Below, piece by piece: positions 1 to 5,525 of a DNA stretch of 8,641 nucleotides. Source of the DNA: an uncultured Collinsella sp. (GTDB lineage: Bacteria > Actinomycetota > Coriobacteriia > Coriobacteriales > Coriobacteriaceae); contig CALFDL010000292.1 in assembly GCA_937950415.1 (NCBI GenBank), positions 1 to 8,641 of the forward strand. Reading direction: 5' to 3'. Each line of letters begins with the position of its first letter. Within the stretch, counting starts at the first letter, position 1. The notes under the pieces were generated by a model. The model did not search any database and was not told where the DNA came from. It saw nothing but the letters and a program-made list of their open reading frames with translations. The translations under genes and the position numbers were made by a program.

Positions 1-247
1 CATCCTCGTCCGCATCGGAATCGTCATCGACGGCAGTCTTCTTGGGCTTGACCGGTGCCGAAGCGGCCTCGCTCACCGGATCGATAATCTCGGACTGAAC
101 AACGGCCGTCATCTTTTCCTGCGTCTCGCGGAACTGACGGATGGCACGGCCGATCGTGCGGCCCATCTGCGGGAGCTTATCCGGGCCAAACAGCAAAAAG
201 CCGAAGACCACGATGATCGCGAGCTCACCCTCTCCAATACCAAACAC
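1..247 (-). CDS. tatA: Sec-independent (Tat) translocase subunit, TatA/TatB type, 5' part only
   Basis: Twin-arginine translocation subunit that sits in the cytoplasmic membrane and helps export folded proteins carrying an RR signal peptide. The gene runs leftward off the window, so only the first 82 codons are visible. The protein begins (M)FGIGEGELAII. It has one hydrophobic segment at about residues 8-21, then the family hallmark FGPDKLPQMGR, then an amphipathic helix (about 24-45, GRAIRQFRETQEKM). A charged, low-complexity tail ending in an acidic run (DDDSDADED) follows. I chose the GTG at 245-247 because it gives the canonical MFGIG start and lies 5 bases after a TTGGAGG ribosome binding site (253-259). 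The other GTG just upstream opens a different frame that lacks the family sequence. The glutamate at position 8 and the MFGIG start are compatible with TatB as well as TatA. The symbol is therefore uncertain although the family is clear. tatC would be expected to the left. Confidence 0.86.
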   Translation of the reverse strand, partial: MFGIGEGELAIIVVFGFLLFGPDKLPQMGRTIGRAIRQFRETQEKMTAVVQSEIIDPVSEAASAPVKPKKTAVDDDSDADED

Positions 248-322
248 ACATACCTCCAAGGCTCGATGTGAGTCGAGCCCGCACCGCGCCATTCGGCCGG
301 AACTCGTCTATTCATTCGGTCA

Positions 323-328
323 AGTATA
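323..328 (-). promoter_or_regulatory. possible -10 box upstream of tatA
   Basis: Read on the minus strand this is TATACT, a 5 of 6 match to TATAAT, about 75 bases before the tatA GTG start. No convincing -35 hexamer lies 16-18 bases further upstream, where a GC-rich hairpin arm sits instead. This is a weak prediction from one hexamer only. Confidence 0.28.
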
Positions 329-356
329 GCGCCCGGACGCCAAAACGTCCGAGCGC
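329..356. other. GC-rich hairpin between the STAS gene and tatA
   Basis: A perfect 6-bp stem (CGGACG 334-339 with CGTCCG 346-351) encloses a 6-base CCAAAA loop. It is extended by GCGC (329-332) pairing with GCGC (353-356) across one bulge on each side. It lies 45 bases downstream of the STAS stop codon on the minus strand, where a terminator is expected. The sequence after it on that strand is TATACTTG rather than a T-tract, so it is at best a weak terminator. It could equally be promoter-proximal structure for tatA. Confidence 0.4.
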
Positions 357-400
357 ATCACAAACATATGCCAAACGGCACGCCCTTTTGGGGGCAAAGA

Positions 401-715
401 TTATGCAGCGGTGATCGAAATCTCCTGGTCGACACCCAACAGCTGAACCACGCGCATTACCGGGGGCTGCACATTGGTGCAGCTAAAACGCTTGCCGTGG
501 TCGGCCGCGTGGTGCGCGGCGCCCACGAGCACACCAATGCCCGTCGAATCGATGTAGCTCACCTGGGCAAAATCGAGCTCAACGGCCTCAGTGGGCTGCT
601 CGAGCGCCAGGTCGATGGCATTGCGCAGGCTATCGGCGTTAGAGATATCGATCTCGCCGGTTACCTTAATGGTGTAGAGCTCTGGCGTGGGGTTGGTGGA
701 AATACCCAAATCCAT
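401..715 (-). CDS. STAS-domain anti-sigma-factor antagonist (SpoIIAA/RsbV-like)
   Basis: A 104-residue stand-alone STAS domain of the SpoIIAA/RsbV class. Known family members bind an anti-sigma factor kinase when dephosphorylated, which frees an alternative sigma factor, and are switched off by phosphorylation of a conserved serine. The sequence shows the STAS pattern: a strand-rich N-terminus with VTGEIDISNADSLRNAI (about 18-34), a buried strand AVELDFAQVSYID, and then the phosphorylation loop DSTGIGVL with Ser57 as predicted phosphoacceptor. The last third (VMRVVQLLGVDQEISI) matches the family helix-strand ending. The start follows AAAGGAG (723-729) by 7 bases. It lies 51 bases downstream of the aminotransferase on the same strand with no T-tract terminator between, so co-transcription is likely. 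No partner kinase, phosphatase or sigma factor is visible here, so its target is unknown. Direct sulfate-transporter-type STAS function is unlikely because no membrane part is attached. Confidence 0.88.
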   Translation of the reverse strand: MDLGISTNPTPELYTIKVTGEIDISNADSLRNAIDLALEQPTEAVELDFAQVSYIDSTGIGVLVGAAHHAADHGKRFSCTNVQPPVMRVVQLLGVDQEISITAA

Positions 716-766
716 GTATATGCTCCTTTACGTATCGAAGGTGCGGATAGTACGGGAAGCCGCGCG

Positions 767-2071
767 TTAGGCGCGCTCGGCACGCGCGAGCTCGGCAGCG
801 ACAAGCTTAACGGCCAGCACCAGCACATCGAGCGCGGCCTCCAGGTCCTCGACCGTGGGATAGCTCGGCGCGATGCGGATGTTGGTATCGCGCGGGTCCT
901 TGCCATAGGGCCAGGTAGCACCGGCCGGCGTGAGCTTGACGCCCAGGTCGGCGCAGAGCGCGGCGACCTTTTGGGCCGAGCCCTCGGGACCATCGAAGCT
1001 TACAAAGTAGCCGCCGCGGGGGTGAGTCCAGGTGGCGCAGCCCGTCTCGCCCAAGCCCTCAGTGAGCTTGCGTTCGACGGCCTCAAAGCGCGGGCGCAAG
1101 AACTCGGCATGCTTTTTCATGTGCTCCTTGACCGCCTCGATGGTGGGAAGGAAGCGCACGTGACGCAGCTGGTTGAGCTTGTCGGCGCTGATGAGGCCGG
1201 CCTTCAGGCGCTTGGAGAACTCCGCGATAACCGCGGGGCTCGCACCGATAAAGCCGATACCGGCACCCGGGAAAGTGATCTTGGACGTCGAGGCAAAGGC
1301 CACCACGCGGTCCTCGGTGCCCGCCGTGCGGGCAAGATCGAAGATGTTGGCGAGCTCGTCGGTCTCGTCGTACAGGTCGTGCACGCAGTAGGCGTTGTCC
1401 CAGAAGATGCGGAAATCGGGCGCGGCCGTGGGCATCTCGACCAGGCGGCGCACAGTGTCCTCGCTAAAGGTGATACCCGTGGGGTTGGAATACTTGGGCA
1501 CGCACCAGATGCCCTTGATGGAATCGTCGGCGGCGACGAGGCGCTCGACCTCGTCCATGTCGGGGCCGTTGTCGGTCATCGCGACGGGGACGTTCTCGAT
1601 ACCCAGATCGGCGGTGATGCCAAAGTGGCGGTCGTAGCCGGGAACCGGGCACAGGAACTTGACCTTCTTGCCGTCGTGCGCGGCCTCGTAAGCCTCCCAA
1701 GGGTCGCTACCACATGAGCCGCAACGCCAGAACATACCGGCGATATCGTGCTCGATCAGCAAACTCGACGAACCCAGCACGAGCGTCTGCTCGGCGGGGC
1801 AACCCAGGAACTCCCCCGCTAGCTTGCGTGCCGAGGGAATGCCCTCAAAGCAGCCGTAATTGGAACAGTCGACGTTGCCGTCGTGCAGATCGGCATCGGC
1901 ATTGAGGATATCGAGCATGGGTCGAGAGATGTCCACCTGGGAGGGCGACGGCTTGCCGCGGGCCATGTCGAGCGCCAGGCCCTTGGCCTTGACCTCGGCG
2001 ACCTCGGCCTTGAGCGCCTCGATGGCGGCATCGAGTTCGGTGGTTTCCATCTTCTGGTAGATCGTCTGCAT
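767..2071 (-). CDS. PLP-dependent aminotransferase, class I subgroup Ic (aspartate-type)
   Basis: A 434-residue fold-type I aminotransferase. It resembles the Ic subgroup of aspartate aminotransferases typified by AspT of Corynebacterium, which transfer the amino group between aspartate and 2-oxoglutarate in the cytoplasm. Visible family marks are the N-terminal LDMARGKPS (substrate-arm region, about 34-42), NYGCFEGIP (71-79), CPVPGYDRHF (141-150), KYSNPTG (N196, cofactor ring), WDNAY (D225 and Y228, cofactor), STSKITFPGAG (K264, predicted Schiff-base lysine) and NIRIAPS (R399, substrate carboxylate). All key residues are present. The start gives MQTIYQKMETTE, with AAAGGT (2079-2084) 7 bases upstream. 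An internal Met8 is the only close alternative. The STAS gene follows on the same strand. Exact amino acid preference cannot be read from sequence; aspartate is the best guess from the subgroup. Confidence 0.9.
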   Translation of the reverse strand: MQTIYQKMETTELDAAIEALKAEVAEVKAKGLALDMARGKPSPSQVDISRPMLDILNADADLHDGNVDCSNYGCFEGIPSARKLAGEFLGCPAEQTLVLGSSSLLIEHDIAGMFWRCGSCGSDPWEAYEAAHDGKKVKFLCPVPGYDRHFGITADLGIENVPVAMTDNGPDMDEVERLVAADDSIKGIWCVPKYSNPTGITFSEDTVRRLVEMPTAAPDFRIFWDNAYCVHDLYDETDELANIFDLARTAGTEDRVVAFASTSKITFPGAGIGFIGASPAVIAEFSKRLKAGLISADKLNQLRHVRFLPTIEAVKEHMKKHAEFLRPRFEAVERKLTEGLGETGCATWTHPRGGYFVSFDGPEGSAQKVAALCADLGVKLTPAGATWPYGKDPRDTNIRIAPSYPTVEDLEAALDVLVLAVKLVAAELARAERA

Positions 2072-2112
2072 GGGTGCGACCTTTCACGAAGCGGTACGTT
2101 GCAATTCTTCTA

Positions 2113-2118
2113 AGTATA
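2113..2118 (-). promoter_or_regulatory. possible -10 box for the aminotransferase-STAS unit
   Basis: The minus-strand hexamer TATACT lies 41 bases upstream of the aminotransferase start codon, a normal distance. No good -35 hexamer is evident. It sits inside a 7-bp inverted repeat (ACGTTGC 2096-2102 and GCAACGT 2132-2138), which may or may not be meaningful. Confidence 0.33.
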
Positions 2119-2220
2119 GACCGCCACCGTCGCAACGTTATGAAGCCGTGATAGATTAAGTCCATCGCAATGAATTACGAATCGCCGCGCATGCCGGCGT
2201 GGGGCGCCCAAGGAGGCACT

Positions 2221-2475
2221 ATGGAGTACGGATCGTTCCAGGCCGAGGAATTCGGCGACCTGCAGCGCCTGGTCGACGGGCTGTTTTACGACCGCCACGC
2301 CATCGACCGCCTGGATCTAATCGTACAGGCAGAAATCTTGGACCTGGCGCCCGACCTCATGGAAATCGTCAACCTGCTACCGCCCGGCTATTACGACCGC
2401 CAGTCACTTTGCGACCAGCTCAACTCCGCCTTGGCCGCCCACGGCTGGGGCGCCATCTACGGCACCGTGGAATAA
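2221..2475 (+). CDS. hypothetical protein, 84 residues
   Basis: I do not recognise this gene. The start ATG follows a strong AAGGAGG (2210-2216) by 4 bases, a better start than the in-frame ATG at 2170, which has no ribosome binding site. The product is a small acidic soluble protein with no signal peptide or membrane segment. Residues 7-50 look mostly helical (EEFGDLQRLVDGLFYDRHAIDR, then a leucine- and acid-rich stretch). The end is distinctive: LLPPGYYDRQSLCDQLNSALAAHGWGAIYG, with a PPGYY turn and HGWG. It stands alone on the plus strand. It is divergent from the aminotransferase, convergent with nhaA, and followed 79 bases later by an intrinsic terminator. A well-placed ribosome binding site plus its own terminator argue that it is a real gene. 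A lineage-specific protein is likely, but no function can be given. Confidence 0.72.
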   Translation: MEYGSFQAEEFGDLQRLVDGLFYDRHAIDRLDLIVQAEILDLAPDLMEIVNLLPPGYYDRQSLCDQLNSALAAHGWGAIYGTVE

Positions 2476-2520
2476 ACCTAGTCATTGGGGCCTGTGGTCA
2501 AAAAATAGCAAATATGAGTA

Positions 2521-2541
2521 CTGTTACTTTTTTAGTAACAG
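2521..2541. repeat. 8-bp hairpin with all-T loop
   Basis: CTGTTACT (2521-2528) pairs perfectly with AGTAACAG (2534-2541) around a TTTTT loop. It lies 45 bases after the small plus-strand gene. The stem is AT-rich with no T-tract behind it, so it is a poor terminator by itself. It may be a protein-binding dyad or part of a repeat. Confidence 0.5.
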
Positions 2542-2554
2542 CGATTTTGAATTA

Positions 2555-2576
2555 AAAAGGCCAGTCTTGGCCTTTT
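2555..2576 (+). terminator. intrinsic terminator after the 84-residue gene
   Basis: A 9-bp perfect stem (AAAAGGCCA 2555-2563 with TGGCCTTTT 2568-2576) with the 4-base loop GTCT. The 3' arm ends in TTTT on the plus strand, and the 5' arm supplies the matching A-run. It is correctly placed downstream of the small gene. Being symmetrical, it may also work for leftward transcripts. Confidence 0.72.
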
Positions 2577-2678
2577 GTGTCCGGTTTTGGAAGGATGCAT
2601 CAGCATTTTTCGTCCAGCCACGCAATCGTTAATGCACAGACAGAATAGATTTGTACATTATTTTTCGCGCCTAAAATG

Positions 2679-2717
2679 AAACGCCGTTTGTGACAGTACT
2701 CACAAACGGCGTTTTTT
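2679..2717. terminator. strong, probably bidirectional intrinsic terminator
   Basis: A 14-bp perfect stem (AAACGCCGTTTGTG 2679-2692 with CACAAACGGCGTTT 2701-2714) has an 8-base loop and, on the plus strand, a run of T at 2712-2717. On the minus strand the stem is followed by TTTCATTTT, a weaker T-tract. It separates the rightward small gene from the leftward nhaA gene and most likely stops both, though the rightward gene already has a nearer terminator. Confidence 0.82.
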
Positions 2718-2807
2718 GGCCACTGGGGTGTCCGGCAGGTGGCAAGTACCACTCAAAACCGCGTTTTACACGCGCTCGAGCAGGCTCTGGCGTCTGTTTC
2801 TACGCGC

Positions 2808-4166
2808 CTACTCGTTCTTGGGCGCGGGGTGCTTGCAGATCACACTCATGTAGATCATGCCAAGTACGGCCGCGGTGACAGAGCCGGCGAGAATAGCGGC
2901 CTTGGCAGCCAGAACCTCAAACTGGGCCGTCGGGAAGGCGAGGCCGCTGATGAGAATCGACATGGTAAAGCCGATACCGCCCAGAATGCCCACGCCGGCA
3001 ATCATATGCCAGTTGACATTGTGCGGCAGCTCGCAGGCCTTGAGCTTGACCAAGGCGAACGTCATGCCAAAGATACCGATCGGCTTACCCAGCAGCATGC
3101 CAAAGTACACGCCGAGCGTCACCGGGTCGGTGAGCAGCGTGCTCATGTCCACGCCCACTAGGCGAACCTGTGCGTTGACGAACGCAAAGATCGGCAGGAT
3201 CACAAAGTTGACCGGCGTGGAGATCAGGCGCTCCATGCGGATGAGCGGCGGGGTCACGCGGTGCATGACGCGCTCGACTTTGGTGGTCGAGACGGTAAAG
3301 TCATGCTGGCCCAGGATGTGCGCCTCGTCGTCGTAGCGGTCATCGAGCAGCGGCAAGCACTCGCCCAGCCAATCGGTGAGGCTATCAAGCTTAACACCGC
3401 ACTTGGCCGGGATGGTGAAGGCCAGGATGACGCCAGCAAGCGTAGCGTGCACGCCGCTCTTGAACATGCAGAACCACAACAGCAGGCCCAGTACCGAATA
3501 CGGGGCAAGGCGGTAATGCTGCGTCTTGTTGAGCCACACGAGCGCACAGGTCACAAGCGCGGCGGCGCCCAACCAAAACGGATTGGGGCTCTGACCGTAG
3601 AAGATGGCGATGGCGGCGATGGAAATGAGGTCGTCGGCGATGGCGAGCGTCGAGAAGAACACGCGCACGCCGTTGGGCACGCGGTTGCCCAAAAGCGACA
3701 GCACGCCCAGCGCAAAGGCAATATCGGTTGCCATGGGAATGGCCCAGCCGTTGTGCGCGCCGGCATGGTTAAAGATCAGATAGATGCAGGCGGGAACGAC
3801 GACGCCGCCCACGGCCGCCAGCATGGGAAGCATAGCCTGGCGCGGGTTTTTGAGCTCGCCAACTGTCATCTCGTACTTGAGCTCAATGCCCACCAACAAA
3901 AAGAAAATCGCCATGAGGAAGTCGTTGACGAATAGCTCAACGGTGAGACCGGCCGTAAGGTTGCCCAGACCCACATACAGCGGGGTCTCCAAAAAGTGAT
4001 GGATGGCCTCGTAGGCATCGGTGTTGGCGCAAATGACGGCGGCGATGGCGGCGAAGACCATGACGGCGGCGGAAATCGTGCCGTTCTCGGCGATGCGCTC
4101 CCAAATGTCGTGGCGCTCAAAACGCTTGCGCTCACGGACGTTGAACAGCTGCTCGGGTGCTGCCAT
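2808..4166 (-). CDS. nhaA: NhaA-family Na+/H+ antiporter
   Basis: A 452-residue cytoplasmic-membrane antiporter that exports Na+ (or Li+) in exchange for H+, for sodium and pH homeostasis. Family signatures run through the protein: NDFLMAIFFLLVGIELKYEM (81-100), WAIPMATDIAFALGVLSLLGNRVP (141-164), the transport-site pair ADDL (D178 and D179, matching D163/D164 of the E. coli protein), SGVHATLAG (237-245), GKPIGIF (K361, matching K300) and GILGGIGFTMSILI (393-406). About a dozen hydrophobic segments are evident. It is longer than the E. coli protein (388 residues). The extra length includes a hydrophilic loop at about 258-310 (TDWLGECLPLLDDRYDDEAHILGQHDF and beyond), as seen in long actinobacterial and Bacteroidetes forms. 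AAAGGAG (4173-4179) lies 6 bases before the ATG. The gene is probably monocistronic, with terminators on both sides. Confidence 0.95.
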   Translation of the reverse strand: MAAPEQLFNVRERKRFERHDIWERIAENGTISAAVMVFAAIAAVICANTDAYEAIHHFLETPLYVGLGNLTAGLTVELFVNDFLMAIFFLLVGIELKYEMTVGELKNPRQAMLPMLAAVGGVVVPACIYLIFNHAGAHNGWAIPMATDIAFALGVLSLLGNRVPNGVRVFFSTLAIADDLISIAAIAIFYGQSPNPFWLGAAALVTCALVWLNKTQHYRLAPYSVLGLLLWFCMFKSGVHATLAGVILAFTIPAKCGVKLDSLTDWLGECLPLLDDRYDDEAHILGQHDFTVSTTKVERVMHRVTPPLIRMERLISTPVNFVILPIFAFVNAQVRLVGVDMSTLLTDPVTLGVYFGMLLGKPIGIFGMTFALVKLKACELPHNVNWHMIAGVGILGGIGFTMSILISGLAFPTAQFEVLAAKAAILAGSVTAAVLGMIYMSVICKHPAPKNE

Positions 4167-4180
4167 GGGCGGCTCCTTTC

Positions 4181-4196
4181 ACGGGAAAGCTCCCGT
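4181..4196 (-). promoter_or_regulatory. leader hairpin next to the nhaA ribosome binding site
   Basis: ACGGGA (4181-4186) pairs with TCCCGT (4191-4196) around AAGC, forming a 6-bp stem one base upstream of the AAAGGAG ribosome binding site of nhaA. On the minus strand a T-run (complement of the A-run at about 4200-4205) precedes it rather than follows it, so it is not a conventional terminator. It could modulate translation or mRNA stability. No known riboswitch fold was recognised. Confidence 0.4.
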
Positions 4197-4246
4197 CTTA
4201 AAAAAGCACGGCCCGCCCAAGTGGCGGCGCCGCGCTCTAACGTATT

Positions 4247-4289
4247 ACGCTTGCATCTAGCCTACCCTGCACGACAAGCGCGCAAGCGT
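4247..4289. repeat. 8-bp inverted repeat upstream of nhaA
   Basis: ACGCTTGC (4247-4254) is repeated in inverted orientation as GCAAGCGT (4282-4289), with 27 bases between. It lies in the 267-base gap between nhaA and the pyrophosphatase gene, where the nhaA promoter must be. No convincing -10/-35 pair was found in this gap. A regulatory role is only a possibility. Confidence 0.3.
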
Positions 4290-4310
4290 GGCCGAAAAGC
4301 GGAACCACAG

Positions 4311-4331
4311 GTTGAACATTATTTGCTCAAC
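4311..4331. repeat. dyad GTTGAACA / TGCTCAAC upstream of nhaA
   Basis: An 8-base dyad with 7 of 8 positions symmetrical (4311-4318 and 4324-4331), spaced 5 bases, in an AT-rich patch within a GC-rich gap. The size is right for a repressor or activator site in the nhaA control region. It is roughly 145 bases from the nhaA start, so it may be too distant for a classical operator. Confidence 0.28.
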
Positions 4332-4374
4332 GGCACGGGCACGCCTGTCCAAGAGACGACGCGGCGACGTGCAC

Positions 4375-4414
4375 AAAAAACGACCGGAGCGCGGGGCGTC
4401 CGCGATCCGGTCGT
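4375..4414 (-). terminator. intrinsic terminator of the pyrophosphatase gene
   Basis: Read on the minus strand, an outer stem (4406-4414 with 4380-4388, 9 bp including the CGACCGGA arm) is followed after one mismatch by an inner 5-bp GC stem (4400-4404 with 4390-4394) and a 5-base loop. The stem ends in a run of T (complement of A at 4375-4380). It begins 20 bases after the ppaC stop codon. This is a textbook rho-independent terminator. Confidence 0.88.
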
Positions 4415-4433
4415 GGCGTTTGGTCAACTAAAC

Positions 4434-5357
4434 CTAGCAGGCGGCCATGATGGGGGCAGCGACCTGCTTCTTACGGGAGAGGACGCCCGGCATCCAGACG
4501 CCGTCGTGCTCGTCGGCAATGCCCAGGCCCTTCTGAGCAGCCTCGGTCTCGCCCTCGAGCAGGACCTGCGAGCCCTCCTCCATGATGTCGGTGATGCACA
4601 GGACGATGCCGTCGGCACCCTTCTCGGCGGCGTAGGCGCGCATGGCCTCGCGGATCTCGTCGATCATACCGAGCGCACGGCTCTTGTCGACGGTCTCGTA
4701 CTGGCCGATGAGCAGCTTCTTGCCGGCAGGCTCGAACATCTTGATGTCGTTGCCGACCATCTCGGCTGCGGTGAAGGAGCCGGACGGACGGGTGAGGAAG
4801 ACCTCCATGCCAAACTTGACCGGGTCGACGCCCACCTGCTCGCCGAGCTTGGCGGCGACGGCGCGGTCGACATCGGTGGTGGTGGGGCTCTTGAGCATGA
4901 GCGTGTCGGTCATCATGGCCGAGAGCAGCAGCTTGGCCTGGACGTCGGAAAGCTCAACGCCGAGCACGCCGGCGAGCTTGGTGACGATGGTGCAGCTGGA
5001 GCCCCAGGGCAGGCAGATGTAGTGCAGCGGGCCGGCGGTCTCGAAGTCGCCGATGCGGTGATGATCGACAACGCCAAAGACCGTGGCGTCCTTAAGGCCG
5101 GCGACGGACTGGGCAGACTCGTTGTGGTCGGTGAGGACGACGAGCTGACCAGCCTCGACGGACTCGATCACGCGGGGCTCGGCGATGCCGGCGTCGGCGA
5201 GCAGCTTGGCGGACTCGGCCGGAAGCTGACCAAGGGCGCGGGCCTCGTAGGTGTTGCCGGCATACTCAACCTGGTTGAGCAGCTGGGACAGGACGACGGC
5301 GCTCATGATGGCGTCGTTATCGGGGTTCTGGTGACCAAAGACAAGAACGTTTGCCAT
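4434..5357 (-). CDS. ppaC: manganese-dependent inorganic pyrophosphatase (family II, DHH)
   Basis: Cytoplasmic enzyme that hydrolyses pyrophosphate to two phosphates and so pulls biosynthetic reactions forward. The 307-residue length is typical of the short, CBS-domain-free type. The N-terminal DHH domain shows FGHQNPDNDAI (H9, D13, D15 as metal ligands), LTDHNE (D77), VVDHH (D98, H99, H100) and MMTDT (D151). These are the metal-site positions known from the Bacillus enzyme, shifted by two after the first motif. The C-terminal DHHA2 domain ends with the substrate-binding SRKKQ (294-298), the family signature. All catalytic residues are intact, and no regulatory CBS insert is present. The start ATG lies 6 bases after GTGGAGG. 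A strong terminator follows directly, and 168 bases separate it from the upstream kinase gene, so it is probably its own transcription unit. Confidence 0.96.
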   Translation of the reverse strand: MANVLVFGHQNPDNDAIMSAVVLSQLLNQVEYAGNTYEARALGQLPAESAKLLADAGIAEPRVIESVEAGQLVVLTDHNESAQSVAGLKDATVFGVVDHHRIGDFETAGPLHYICLPWGSSCTIVTKLAGVLGVELSDVQAKLLLSAMMTDTLMLKSPTTTDVDRAVAAKLGEQVGVDPVKFGMEVFLTRPSGSFTAAEMVGNDIKMFEPAGKKLLIGQYETVDKSRALGMIDEIREAMRAYAAEKGADGIVLCITDIMEEGSQVLLEGETEAAQKGLGIADEHDGVWMPGVLSRKKQVAAPIMAAC

Positions 5358-5394
5358 GGATATCCTCCACTTGATATGTGTACTTGGACGTAGC

Positions 5395-5401
5395 TATGGT
5401 A
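5395..5401 (-). promoter_or_regulatory. possible -10 box for ppaC
   Basis: On the minus strand TACCATA lies about 40 bases upstream of the ppaC ATG. The same heptamer occurs at a similar distance upstream of the ROK kinase gene (6513-6519), which is the main reason to list it. It matches TATAAT at only 4 of 6 positions and has no clear -35 partner. Confidence 0.25.
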
Positions 5402-5473
5402 GCACGCCGATGCCGAGCCTTCGCAGACGGAAGGGCCACGGCATATTTTGGGGCGCAGGCACGGGGGCCAAGG

Positions 5474-5524
5474 CTGTCCCTTTTGCACCATGTTGGTGCA
5501 ATGTAACCTGTCCCCCTTGCACCA
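5474..5524 (-). repeat. REP-like repeat A with GGGACAGGTT core, directly after the ROK gene
   Basis: Read on the minus strand: arm TGGTGCAA (5524-5517), 15-base core GGGGGACAGGTTACA (5516-5502), arm TTGCACCA (5501-5494), three bases, the arm TGGTGCAA again (5490-5483), then AAGGGACAG (5482-5474), a partial second core. The arms are perfect 8-bp inverted repeats, so either core-loop or adjacent-arm hairpins can form. It starts 2 bases after the ROK stop codon. No T-tract follows, so it is unlikely to be a standard intrinsic terminator. It shares its core, but not its arms, with the repeat at 6534-6574. Both flank the same gene. Confidence 0.7.
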
Positions 5525-5525
5525 G

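Larger units (their letters stand above)
2476..2807. other. 332-base intergenic region between converging genes
   Basis: No convincing gene is present here. The region is AT-richer than its surroundings and holds three hairpins (2521-2541, 2555-2576, 2679-2717), described separately. A 10-bp inverted repeat at its two ends (TGAGTACTGT 2515-2524 and ACAGTACTCA 2693-2702) frames most of it. A further weak stem, CGCGT (2760-2764) with ACGCG (2770-2774), is followed on the minus strand by GTTTTG and lies just after the nhaA stop. It may be an extra weak terminator for nhaA. Confidence 0.6.

Noticed and set aside
368..1717. Long open frame of 449 codons on the plus strand
   Set aside because: It lies opposite the STAS and aminotransferase genes, has no family resemblance or ribosome binding site, and is explained by high-GC codon use of the real genes on the other strand.
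2595..2648. 17-codon open frame beginning ATGCATCAG in the 332-base gap
   Set aside because: The AAGG before it directly touches the ATG, the frame is very short, and it lies between two terminators.
2651..2677. Promoter-like TTGTAC ... TAAAAT pair
   Set aside because: The spacer is only 15 bases and the sequence runs straight into a terminator stem with no gene to transcribe.
4201..4375. Possible RNA gene or riboswitch in the GC-rich gap between nhaA and ppaC
   Set aside because: I could not fold a tRNA cloverleaf or match any known riboswitch core; only small dyads are evident.
3996..5393. Plus-strand open frame of 465 codons over the pyrophosphatase region
   Set aside because: It spans two real minus-strand genes and an intergenic terminator, and its low-complexity Gly/Ala/Leu/Asp composition is typical of antisense frames in high-GC DNA.
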